The position numbers were made by a program, and so were the translations under genes. Shown here in pieces: positions 1 to 7,253 of a stretch of 12,274 nucleotides of DNA. Position 1 is the stretch's first letter; the number at the start of each line of letters is the position of its first letter. This DNA comes from an uncultured Bacilli bacterium (GTDB taxonomy: Bacteria > Bacillota_I > Bacilli_A > RF39 > UBA660). The stretch spans positions 1 through 12,274 of the forward strand of contig CANQNA010000033.1 of NCBI GenBank assembly GCA_947625005.1. The letters run 5' to 3'. The notes beneath the pieces were generated by a model. That model was not told the DNA's origin. It saw nothing but the letters and a program-made list of their open reading frames with translations, and did no database searches.

Positions 1-192
1 AATATCAAAGAAATTGTCTAACATCGAAATAAACAAACTTTTTCCAAATCTTCTTGGTCTTGGATATAAAACAACTTTATTTCCCCTATCCAATAGTTCT
101 TCAATTACTAAAGTTTTATCCACATAATAATAGTTGCCTGTAATAAGATCTCTAAAGTCGTCATTTCCAACTGGAACTCTTTTCAAATTCAT
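1..192 (-). CDS. AAA-ATPase-like protein (DUF1703-type), N-terminal 64 codons only
   Basis: This is the start of a gene whose 3' part lies outside the window. The 64 codons translate to a protein opening MNLKRVPVGNDDFRDLI, then YYYVDKT, then RPRRFGKSLFISML near residues 45-57. This is the classic N-terminus of the AAA-ATPase-like family (Pfam AAA-ATPase_like, usually followed by a PD-(D/E)XK nuclease domain, PDDEXK_9). RPRRFGKS is the family's Walker A region. The ATG at 190-192 is chosen because a Shine-Dalgarno GAGGGA (198-203) sits five bases upstream and a good promoter ends just before it. It is a tandem paralogue of the next gene upstream (378-1589): 52 of the 60 bases at 1-60 match 1404-1463 without gaps. 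Family members are expected to be cytoplasmic ATPases; their cellular role is not well established, and the sequence here does not resolve it. Confidence 0.9.
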   Translation of the reverse strand, partial: MNLKRVPVGNDDFRDLITGNYYYVDKTLVIEELLDRGNKVVLYPRPRRFGKSLFISMLDNFFDI

Positions 193-216
193 AAGTATCC
201 CTCTTTTCTTGTATTT

Positions 217-245
217 ATTATACTATGTATTATTTTAAGATACAA
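217..245 (-). promoter_or_regulatory. SigA-type promoter of the partial AAA-ATPase-like gene
   Basis: Read on the minus strand there is TTGTAT (240-245), a 17-base spacer, and a perfect TATAAT (217-222). Transcription would start near 210, only about 18 bases before the ATG and just upstream of the Shine-Dalgarno at 198-203. The rest of the 185-base gap between the two AAA-ATPase-like genes (193-377) holds no other gene I can support. A 6-bp inverted repeat at 325-343 lacks a T-run. Confidence 0.75.
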
Positions 246-377
246 GCATCAAAAAAGAAAATCAAAAATTTTGTAACACATATAAAAAGGGATGTGAATA
301 ATTAAAATTAATGATTTAATTTCTTGAACAGCACTTTTGTTCATATTATGGTACAACACATTTTTTACCACAGAAGA

Positions 378-1589
378 CTACTGCATATTCTTTAATAATT
401 CATATCTTACTTCTTCATTAGGAATTTTTACGTATACATCTGCTAAAAAGAAATTTCCTTCTCCTTCTATTCTGTCTAACGTTAAATATCCTGATGCAAA
501 TAATAAATTAAGTGTTTTATTAATATCTGCTATTTCTTCAAAATCTTGATAAGTGGTTCGATTATCATATCCTATAGAAATATTATCATTCTTATTAATA
601 ATTAATTGTTCTATCTTTAATTTGTCTTTTTCACTAATTTCACCTAACATTTTTTTTACGAGTTCATTTCCTGATGTATTCATCCAATATGGTTCTAATT
701 TTCTTTTGTCTATATAATTTAATATACTTCGAGGATTATAAATAGAAGTACCCATAAAGTTATAGCCACCATACATAGCTTTTACATCACTCGTAAGCTC
801 TAGTCCATAATATTCAAGTAATTCTTTCGTTTCTGCCTCTGTAAAACCAAATGCATCATTATAATTTTTGGTCATCAAATCGCACATATATAAATTATTT
901 AATCCTCCAAATATATCTGCATTTTGTACTTTTAGTACTCCTGTCATCACTCCCATTTGTAAACTATCATTTCCCTTTAAAGAAGAATCTAACATAGAAT
1001 AAAGAAGATTTACTATCTTGTCATAGAATCCATTCTTATATCCCTGTTGAATCGCTATATCATATTCATCAACGAATATCATTGTTTTTTGATGATGATA
1101 TCTTTCTAACCACTGAGAAAGATTTTTAAGAGATCTTTCATAATCTAGTTTATCTGCTGTTTGATTTATAATTGCTCGAAAATGTTTTAACTCCCATTCA
1201 TCTAAAAAATCTTCTAAATACTTTTTTTCTTTATAAATATTTGACATAACATTTTTTAGTTCTTGATAATTTGATTCAAAATCATCATACTTTAATGTTC
1301 TTAAATCTAAATGAATCACGGGATACTTTCCAAATTCTTTAAAATACTCTGATTCTTGAATTTTAAGTCCATCAAATAGATGCTCATTCTCTTTTCTTTT
1401 ATCAATATCAAAGAAACATTCCAACATAGAAATAAACAAACTTTTTCCAAATCCATTTGGTCTTAAATAAGCAGGAACATAACTTCCATCTTTAAGTATG
1501 TCTTCAATCACATATGTTTTATCAACAAAATAATAATTTTCCTCTATTAAATCTTTAAAATTATCTACTCCATAAGGTATTTTTTTCAT
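378..1589 (-). CDS. AAA-ATPase-like protein lacking the C-terminal PD-(D/E)XK domain
   Basis: This 403-residue protein belongs to the AAA-ATPase-like family. Visible family signatures: YYFVDKT (19-25), a Walker A region RPNGFGKSLF (43-52), Walker B TMIFVDEYD (169-177), MTGVLKV (215-221) followed by GGLNN (228-232), FGFTEAE (247-253), and YNPRSILNYI (284-293) with YWMNTSGNEL (301-310). Full-length relatives commonly run to about 500-570 residues with a PD-(D/E)XK nuclease domain after the motif seen here as IPNEEVRYELL (389-399). This protein stops four codons after that motif, so the nuclease half is absent, and the next 100 bases do not obviously encode a remnant. The Walker A region is also unusual: NG replaces the normal RR, as in the RPRRFGKS of the neighbouring paralogue. 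It may be an ATPase-only variant or a decaying copy; the clean frame and its own promoter and Shine-Dalgarno favour expression. The start at 1587-1589 is preceded by AAAGTAGGA at 1598-1606. Confidence 0.88.
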   Translation of the reverse strand: MKKIPYGVDNFKDLIEENYYFVDKTYVIEDILKDGSYVPAYLRPNGFGKSLFISMLECFFDIDKRKENEHLFDGLKIQESEYFKEFGKYPVIHLDLRTLKYDDFESNYQELKNVMSNIYKEKKYLEDFLDEWELKHFRAIINQTADKLDYERSLKNLSQWLERYHHQKTMIFVDEYDIAIQQGYKNGFYDKIVNLLYSMLDSSLKGNDSLQMGVMTGVLKVQNADIFGGLNNLYMCDLMTKNYNDAFGFTEAETKELLEYYGLELTSDVKAMYGGYNFMGTSIYNPRSILNYIDKRKLEPYWMNTSGNELVKKMLGEISEKDKLKIEQLIINKNDNISIGYDNRTTYQDFEEIADINKTLNLLFASGYLTLDRIEGEGNFFLADVYVKIPNEEVRYELLKNMQ

Positions 1590-1614
1590 ATAAATATTCC
1601 TACTTTCTAATATT

Positions 1615-1643
1615 ATTTTAACTCACATTACAGTAAAAAGCAA
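1615..1643 (-). promoter_or_regulatory. SigA-type promoter of the AAA-ATPase-like gene
   Basis: On the minus strand TTGCTT (1638-1643) is followed by a 17-base spacer and TAAAAT (1615-1620). The predicted start, near 1608, falls at the first bases of the extended Shine-Dalgarno, giving a leader of about 19 bases, the same compact arrangement as the promoter at 217-245. Together with the terminator at 1700-1726 this separates the gene from the surface-protein unit upstream. Confidence 0.6.
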
Positions 1644-1699
1644 GAGAATAAATAACGATAACAATCATAAAACTTAATTATTATATATTTTGAAAGACG

Positions 1700-1726
1700 A
1701 AAAAAGAGTGAGAATTTCTCTCACTC
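1700..1726 (-). terminator. Intrinsic terminator overlapping the stop codon of the 1838-residue surface protein
   Basis: The minus-strand RNA forms a perfect 8-bp stem, GAGTGAGA with TCTCACTC, around a five-base loop (1706-1726), followed at once by six U residues (1700-1705). The 5' arm of the stem contains the TGA stop (1721-1723), so the last codons of the gene are part of the terminator. It marks the 3' end of the surface-protein transcript. Confidence 0.85.
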
Positions 1727-4700
1727 AGGATGATCAATTTTCCAGATCCATTTTAATGTTGGATAATCTGAATCATTTGGATCAAAATGCCAAATTTCTT
1801 CGCTCCAACCACTATAAGTTGATTTCTTTTTTAATTCTTCTTTAGAATGTCCATTACCTGTTTGTTTTTTAAAAGTTTGAAAAATCGATGAACCAGAAGA
1901 AATTTCATAAGCTCGATCTACTGTCTCGCTATCGTACAGCCAAGTAGACTCGTCACTATCTGCTTTGACAACACTTGAAGATATTTCCCCTACAATACCC
2001 CCTGGATTCCCAAACATTCCAAATATATCATTACCATCTGCAATGATAGAACCAATAAAGACAACATGATTCATTTTTAAAGTTCCACTCACAATATCTC
2101 CCATAATTCCACCTGTATCTTTTTTAGTTGCAGATACACTTGAAGATACTTTTACATCTTTAACAATGGAATGATTAATGGTTAAAGTTCCACTACCTAA
2201 TCCTACTATTCCACCAACATCTCCATTTGGACTAAAGATGCCATCCGCTTTTGAATTTGATATTGAAATATTTGATAATGTACTACCCTTAGCTGTTCCG
2301 ATAAGTCCCCCGACATTTTGTGTAGCATTTATGCTAAAATTATTCACCGAAACTTTATCAATAATAGTACCAGCATTGGATATACCAGCCAAGATACCAG
2401 CCGAAAAGTCTTTGGCGGCTGTCGAATTCAAAATTGCATTTTCAAACCTTAAATTCTCTACTCGGGCATTAGTACCTAATTCACTAAACAATCCTGCATT
2501 ACCTGAAGAAACATTAATATTCATATTCTTTATCATAAAATTATTTCCATTAAAGTGACCATTAAATTTTGAAATAGGTTCCCAATAATCTCCATTGGCA
2601 AACTCTATATTACAATTTAAATTAATATTTTTTCCTGTAAAATCATTATTTTTAGCCAATTCGGCTAATCCATATAATTCCTCTAATTTACATATAGAAA
2701 AAGTAGATTGATCTGGTTGATACCAATTAGTATCTGCAGGTTTTTTTTCAAATTTACCATATACAGTAACATTGTCATAAATAGGTTTATCAAAACTATA
2801 TTCAGTTCCAAATGTTGAATCAGTGTACCAACCCTTAAAATCATAACCACTTTGATTAACAGAACCGATATTTGGAGTCAAATTACCTTTATATACTGTA
2901 TTTTTTAAATTAAATACTTCTTCATTAGTTGCAGCATTAATAAATCTAACACTACCAATTAACTCAGTATTTTTAGGTGCAAAGAACAAGAAGACATTTC
3001 CATTAATAGATGCTCGTGTACTAATCCATTGGCTACTTAAAACATTGTCTTTTGTTTGAGCAATACCTTCAGCTACTGCTATATTTTGAGAACCTACTGC
3101 ATTATTAAAAAATGCATTTGTTTCCATGATATATAATTTTTGTACCGTTTCGGTACTAGTCCAAGTCTTTCCATCATCTATTGTTTTTTCCTTAATTTGA
3201 TATCCGGATAAAGACAAACTATTATTTGATGAGGCATTAATTTCCATATAATTAGAATCTTTTTTAGAAGCATTTTTAAAACTTATATTAGTATTAAAAC
3301 TAACGCCTAAACTTCTTAAGTCGATAAATTTACCAACTGGTAATTTCATATAAAATGCATGATCGCCCTTTACATAAGAATTTACTTCAAGAGGACTTGT
3401 TCCATCCTTGTCATTATATAAATTAAAGCTTACACTTTCTACTAACGGAACAATATACCAAATCGCATTAGCATTCACGACACCCTTATCTGCTTTTAAA
3501 GTATATTTACCATCTTGAAGGGTCACAATATTATCTTTAGACTGAGTAGAACTCCATCCACCAAATACTAAATCTAGAGATGGGGATTCTGATGTGAAAT
3601 CTACTGCATTATACCAAACAGCATACAAATCGATATCTGATCCTTCACTTAAATTATAAATATCTGCACCATTTTTATATAATACTGTACCTGTAGGTTC
3701 TGTACTCCAACCTAATATCTTATCTTTAATAATTGTTGTTGTATCTTCCTGCCTATAACTTTTGTATTTTTCATCCATATACTCACTTGGATACACATTA
3801 TGTTTATTGACTGTAATATTTTTTTCAAATGCAGGTTCTACTAAAGTACCATGTTCATCATAAGTAAACTCATTACTTTCAGAAATTTGATCTGTTAATC
3901 CATCGTTCATATGAAATTTAATTTTATATCTATTTGGAGTATACATTGCAGTTAATGAAGTATCTGTAGCTGGAATAAGATAGTCAAATTCCTCTCTTGT
4001 TTCATCATTAGACCATTTATTAAAAGTATAGCCTATTTTTCCATCCACCGTCACATGAACAGTGCTTCCATAAAAGTAATCACTCGTTGAAGTTCCATTA
4101 CCATTTAGAATTGTGAATTTGACTTTCTTTCTTTCATAATAATACTCAATCTCTGTTGAACCGTCTCCATTAATATTTTCGTTTAATACCTTAGTTGGAC
4201 TTATAAATCCTTCTCTTGTTTTTATAGAACTTGCTGTATCAGTCTCAGTATCTGTAGTTCCTATTACATTATCTACTTCAGGCTCTACTCCATCATAAGT
4301 ACCTTCTACATTCATAAAGTAATGTTTTACTTTATAAGATACATTTTGTGCCGTTGTAGAAACACTTAAATTGATGTCAGTATCTGGCATTTGATCTATT
4401 ACATAATTTAATCCATTTTGATTTTGAGTTCCACTATCCCAGATTACATCTCCATATCCTGCTTTAATTGTTACGCTTACAGTCACTGAAGCTCCATAAT
4501 AATATTCTCCATATCCGATAACCTCTTGTACTCCTATATCAGGTGTGACATTCACTTGATGTTTATTTCTAGAATAAAAAACTTTCACTTTTGATTTTCC
4601 ATCTGGTCGTATAGTCACTTGTTCCACATTTACACTCTTTAAAGTAAAACCAGTAAATGTTTCTGTGAAAGGTTCTGCAATAGTATCTGTGGTACCATAC

Positions 4701-7237
4701 TGAGTACTTACTGTACAATCTGTTGTAAATTGTCCATTTAAATCTTCTTTACAAACTTCTACTGAATAAGGAGTATCCGTTTTTGCTTCCCATTTTGCAT
4801 GTAATTCTAAAGCATTATCTGGCATTGTATCATTTTCAAAATTCCATTGTTTATCTTGATCATCATACCATCCTAAAAACTTATAACCAGGTTTGGTAGG
4901 TGAAGTTGGTTCTTCAATAAGTTGTCCATAAACTTGATTATTATAAGTTTCATAATCAGCACCATCTACTACAAAATGTACAACATTTTTATCATATTCC
5001 CAAATAGCATATAAATCTGCAGTTCCTTCTGGAATAAAATTCAAAATTTCAGTATTATCTTTTAAAATACTACTATCAGTACTCAAAACATCTGGATTTG
5101 TACTCCAACCTACAAATGTATGGAACTTATAAGTAAATGAATTTTTAAGAATTGGTTTTGACGTATCAGTAACATAATTTTCTTCCACAACATCTAAATC
5201 ATTTCCATTATTTCCATGATAACGAATTGTATAATGATTTGGAGTTGCAATTGCTTCTAAAATAACATCTTCACTAGGCATTGTATAATAATAGTCTGCA
5301 TTAGAAGAAATTTCTTTTTGATTAAATAACCAACTTGTAAATGTATATCCTATCTTTGCTTCTGCAGATAGAGAAACTGGTTCTTCATAATAGAATTCTG
5401 TAGGGCTTGTAATATTAACTTTTTCAATTCCATTGAAAGCCTTTAATTCTAAAGTATATTTCTTTCTCTTATAATATACTTTGACAACAGAATCTCCATT
5501 TCTATCAATCAAAACATCACTTTGTTTTTTTGTTTCTTCTGCATCATATTCAAAACCAACATAAGTTTTTGGAGTAAATGTAGCAACAGATTCCGTTGTC
5601 CCTACTCCTTTAGATATTTCAAAACATTCATGATATTCTCCATGAATATCCATTTGATAATGTTCTATTTGATATGGAGTATCTTTTCTTGGAGTATAAT
5701 TGGCTGTAATAACTAAATCTCCATACATATTTTTTATGTTACCATCTTTACTTGTTATTTCTTCTGAAGTTGTTAGATTTTTAATCGTCCAATCTTTAAA
5801 ATCATATCCATTCTTTTTAGGAACTTTTAATGTAAATGTATCTTCAATAGTATAGTTTTCCCTATTAGACATTTCATTATTTTCTTCATAAACAATAGAA
5901 TATTGATTTACTTTAGCTTGCGCAAATACTTCCAAAGAAGCTGCTGGAACTTCTACTCTAATTGTTTCTTCTTTATCCCCTGTATTCCAAGAATCAAAAG
6001 TATATCCGTCTTTTACAATTGCTTTTAATGTAACAGTACTTCCATAATAATATTCTCCTGTTCCAGCAACTTCTTGAATTCCCTTTCCTAAATTTGCTTT
6101 TACAGTATATTTATTTCTAGAATAATAATATTCTAAAACAGTACTCCCATCTCCAGAGATTTTTATTGTTTCTACTTTAGGACTTGTAAATCCTATATAG
6201 CTTTTTACTTTAGGAGTCACAAAAGAATCTGTTGTACCAGTAAGTTCTTCAACTTCCGTTGGTTCACTAGGATAGTTTCCATCTACATCCATTTGATAAT
6301 GTTCTACTTGATAAGAAGTATTTTCATCTGGCGCACTAGAAAGATGAATAGTTGTATTTTTATTTTTCATAGTATATATCAAATCATCAAGTGTCTCACT
6401 AGAATCTACAAAATGATAACCAGGTTTTAAAACATAACGAATTGAAACTAAATCATCATAATAATAGTTTCCACTTCCATAAACTTCTTCAAAGCCATTA
6501 TCTCCAGTAACATTTAAAGTAAAAGCTTCAATTTCATAGTAATACTGAATCACTGTTGATCCATCTGCTTTAACTTTTGTTGAAATAGATTTAGGACTTT
6601 TATATCCTTTATAATTTAATGTTTTTGGTGTTACTGTACTATTTGGTTTTTCCCTAAATACTTGAACTTCAAATGGAACATTTTCATAAGTTTGATTACG
6701 ATTCATTAAATAATGTTCTACTAAATAAATAGTTTCATTTTCTTCTAACGTTTTCCATTTAGCCACTAAAGTCATATCACTTGTGACTGGAGTACTAAAA
6801 TCATAAAGTTCTTCCCCTAAATACCATCCTAAAAATTCATACCCTTCTTTAGTAGGTTTATTTTCAGTTAAAGTACTTTGATATTCTACTTTTTCTTCTG
6901 TCGCTTCACCTATTCCAGAAATAAAACGAACTGTATAAGTATTCACTTCCCATCTGGCTTCTATTTCAGCATTTTCATTGATTGGTTGATTAAAATCAAA
7001 TTTTTCACCATTTACATACCAACCCGCAAAAGTATATCCATCCTTAGTTGGTTCTTTTGGAATTTCTACAGTTTCTCCTTTTTTTAAATTACTAGAACTT
7101 AATACTTTTCCATCTACTTCAAAACGAATCGTATAACGATTTCTATCACATGATAGAAAGAACAATAAAATTCCAACTACCAAGACAACAACAGCTCCAA
7201 TAATAAAATATTTTCTTTGTGTATTTTCTTTTTTCAC
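1721..7237 (-). CDS. Giant membrane-anchored surface protein: InlB-type repeat stalk with GLUG-repeat head
   Basis: This 1838-residue protein is probably an adhesin or matrix-binding protein (inferred from architecture). Residues 10-29 form one hydrophobic segment behind a Lys/Arg-rich start, so it is a signal anchor or uncleaved signal peptide. A Cys at 30 within FLSC gives only a weak lipobox. There follow InlB B-repeat (Listeria-Bacteroides/Flg_new) modules at about 34-97, 101-162, 445-515, 668-747, 750-817 and 1103-1209, interleaved with five two-part 'VEHY + GEYYYG' units. After a degenerate module (1210-1262), a unique stretch (1263-1423) and one more InlB repeat (1424-1497), the head at about 1500-1838 carries GLUG repeats and ends with the usual GLUG-protein tail, YSGWSEEIW then YPTLKW. 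There is no LPXTG motif or C-terminal membrane segment, so attachment must come from the N-terminus. The start is a GTG five bases after a strong AGGGGG; it lies 16 bases after the preceding gene, implying co-transcription. Confidence 0.92.
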   Translation of the reverse strand: MKKENTQRKYFIIGAVVVLVVGILLFFLSCDRNRYTIRFEVDGKVLSSSNLKKGETVEIPKEPTKDGYTFAGWYVNGEKFDFNQPINENAEIEARWEVNTYTVRFISGIGEATEEKVEYQSTLTENKPTKEGYEFLGWYLGEELYDFSTPVTSDMTLVAKWKTLEENETIYLVEHYLMNRNQTYENVPFEVQVFREKPNSTVTPKTLNYKGYKSPKSISTKVKADGSTVIQYYYEIEAFTLNVTGDNGFEEVYGSGNYYYDDLVSIRYVLKPGYHFVDSSETLDDLIYTMKNKNTTIHLSSAPDENTSYQVEHYQMDVDGNYPSEPTEVEELTGTTDSFVTPKVKSYIGFTSPKVETIKISGDGSTVLEYYYSRNKYTVKANLGKGIQEVAGTGEYYYGSTVTLKAIVKDGYTFDSWNTGDKEETIRVEVPAASLEVFAQAKVNQYSIVYEENNEMSNRENYTIEDTFTLKVPKKNGYDFKDWTIKNLTTSEEITSKDGNIKNMYGDLVITANYTPRKDTPYQIEHYQMDIHGEYHECFEISKGVGTTESVATFTPKTYVGFEYDAEETKKQSDVLIDRNGDSVVKVYYKRKKYTLELKAFNGIEKVNITSPTEFYYEEPVSLSAEAKIGYTFTSWLFNQKEISSNADYYYTMPSEDVILEAIATPNHYTIRYHGNNGNDLDVVEENYVTDTSKPILKNSFTYKFHTFVGWSTNPDVLSTDSSILKDNTEILNFIPEGTADLYAIWEYDKNVVHFVVDGADYETYNNQVYGQLIEEPTSPTKPGYKFLGWYDDQDKQWNFENDTMPDNALELHAKWEAKTDTPYSVEVCKEDLNGQFTTDCTVSTQYGTTDTIAEPFTETFTGFTLKSVNVEQVTIRPDGKSKVKVFYSRNKHQVNVTPDIGVQEVIGYGEYYYGASVTVSVTIKAGYGDVIWDSGTQNQNGLNYVIDQMPDTDINLSVSTTAQNVSYKVKHYFMNVEGTYDGVEPEVDNVIGTTDTETDTASSIKTREGFISPTKVLNENINGDGSTEIEYYYERKKVKFTILNGNGTSTSDYFYGSTVHVTVDGKIGYTFNKWSNDETREEFDYLIPATDTSLTAMYTPNRYKIKFHMNDGLTDQISESNEFTYDEHGTLVEPAFEKNITVNKHNVYPSEYMDEKYKSYRQEDTTTIIKDKILGWSTEPTGTVLYKNGADIYNLSEGSDIDLYAVWYNAVDFTSESPSLDLVFGGWSSTQSKDNIVTLQDGKYTLKADKGVVNANAIWYIVPLVESVSFNLYNDKDGTSPLEVNSYVKGDHAFYMKLPVGKFIDLRSLGVSFNTNISFKNASKKDSNYMEINASSNNSLSLSGYQIKEKTIDDGKTWTSTETVQKLYIMETNAFFNNAVGSQNIAVAEGIAQTKDNVLSSQWISTRASINGNVFLFFAPKNTELIGSVRFINAATNEEVFNLKNTVYKGNLTPNIGSVNQSGYDFKGWYTDSTFGTEYSFDKPIYDNVTVYGKFEKKPADTNWYQPDQSTFSICKLEELYGLAELAKNNDFTGKNINLNCNIEFANGDYWEPISKFNGHFNGNNFMIKNMNINVSSGNAGLFSELGTNARVENLRFENAILNSTAAKDFSAGILAGISNAGTIIDKVSVNNFSINATQNVGGLIGTAKGSTLSNISISNSKADGIFSPNGDVGGIVGLGSGTLTINHSIVKDVKVSSSVSATKKDTGGIMGDIVSGTLKMNHVVFIGSIIADGNDIFGMFGNPGGIVGEISSSVVKADSDESTWLYDSETVDRAYEISSGSSIFQTFKKQTGNGHSKEELKKKSTYSGWSEEIWHFDPNDSDYPTLKWIWKIDHPE
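1973..2548 (-). repeat. GLUG-motif array in the head of the 1838-residue protein
   Basis: Residues 1564-1755 contain successive glycine-rich GLUG-type repeats. The recognisable cores are NAGLFSELG (1580), SAGILAGIS (1612), NVGGLIGTAKGSTL (1641), DVGGIVGLGSGTL (1673), TGGIMGDIVSGTL (1708) and PGGIVGEIS (1745), spaced roughly 30-37 residues apart. GLUG motifs (Pfam PF07581) occur in secreted bacterial proteins, including some IgA-specific M26 peptidases, and are thought to form beta-helix-like folds. No peptidase motif such as HExxH is visible, so a binding role is more likely than a catalytic one. Confidence 0.8.
2969..3451 (-). other. Unrecognised non-repetitive domain between stalk and head
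   Basis: Residues 1263-1423 of the 1838-residue protein break the repeat pattern. The stretch is beta-rich in character with Asn/Ser-rich turns, for example NASSNNSLSLSG near 1334, and contains neither the GW of InlB repeats nor the G-rich GLUG core. It is flanked by a degenerate InlB repeat (GGWSS at 1226) on one side and a good one (GYDFKGWY from 1464) on the other, so it looks inserted into the stalk near its tip. I do not recognise a family. Confidence 0.55.
3452..7138 (-). repeat. Stalk of the 1838-residue protein: InlB B-repeats and five VEHY/GEYYYG units
   Basis: Residues 34-1262 are almost entirely modular. InlB-type repeats show the familiar GYxFxGWY core and end in a W-containing strand such as IEARWE or LVAKWK. 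The two-part units lie at residues 169-300, 307-441, 519-665, 821-963 and 966-1100. Each starts with a module opening VEHYxMDxxGxY (or a variant), runs through a GTT(D/E) turn, and closes with DGST and a YYY strand. It continues directly into a second module resembling the bacterial repeat domain Flg_new_2, with (G/S)x(Y/F)YY near its middle and GYTFxxW towards its end. The fourth unit is unusual: its HY is replaced by VC and a second Cys follows twelve residues later (829 and 841). Confidence 0.82.
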
Positions 7238-7242
7238 AATAT

Positions 7243-7250
7243 CCCCCTAC
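7243..7250 (-). promoter_or_regulatory. Ribosome binding site that fixes a GTG start for the 1838-residue protein
   Basis: On the minus strand GTAGGGGG lies five bases before the GTG at 7235-7237. With the bases before it, it forms AGAAAGTAGG, one mismatch from the AGAAAGGAGG expected to pair with the 16S 3' end. It begins within the TAG stop (7254-7256) of the preceding gene, so the two genes are tightly linked. No alternative ATG downstream has comparable support. Confidence 0.8.
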
Positions 7251-7253
7251 TTT

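Noticed and set aside
325..343. 6-bp inverted repeat downstream of the AAA-ATPase-like gene as a terminator
   Set aside because: The stem is short, AT-rich and not followed by a T-run on the minus strand.
2178..2558. Open frame of 126 codons on the plus strand, and shorter ones at 337-549, 5522-5716, 6878-7087 and 9706-9933
   Set aside because: All lie opposite well-supported minus-strand genes, have low-complexity Phe/Ile/Ser-rich translations typical of the reverse of AT-rich coding DNA, and lack ribosome binding sites.
7148..7159. Lipobox in the 1838-residue protein (FLSC, Cys 30)
   Set aside because: Phe at -3 and Leu at -2 fit the lipobox poorly, and the paralogue has no lipobox in the corresponding segment. 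A plain transmembrane anchor is the simpler reading, though lipidation is not excluded.
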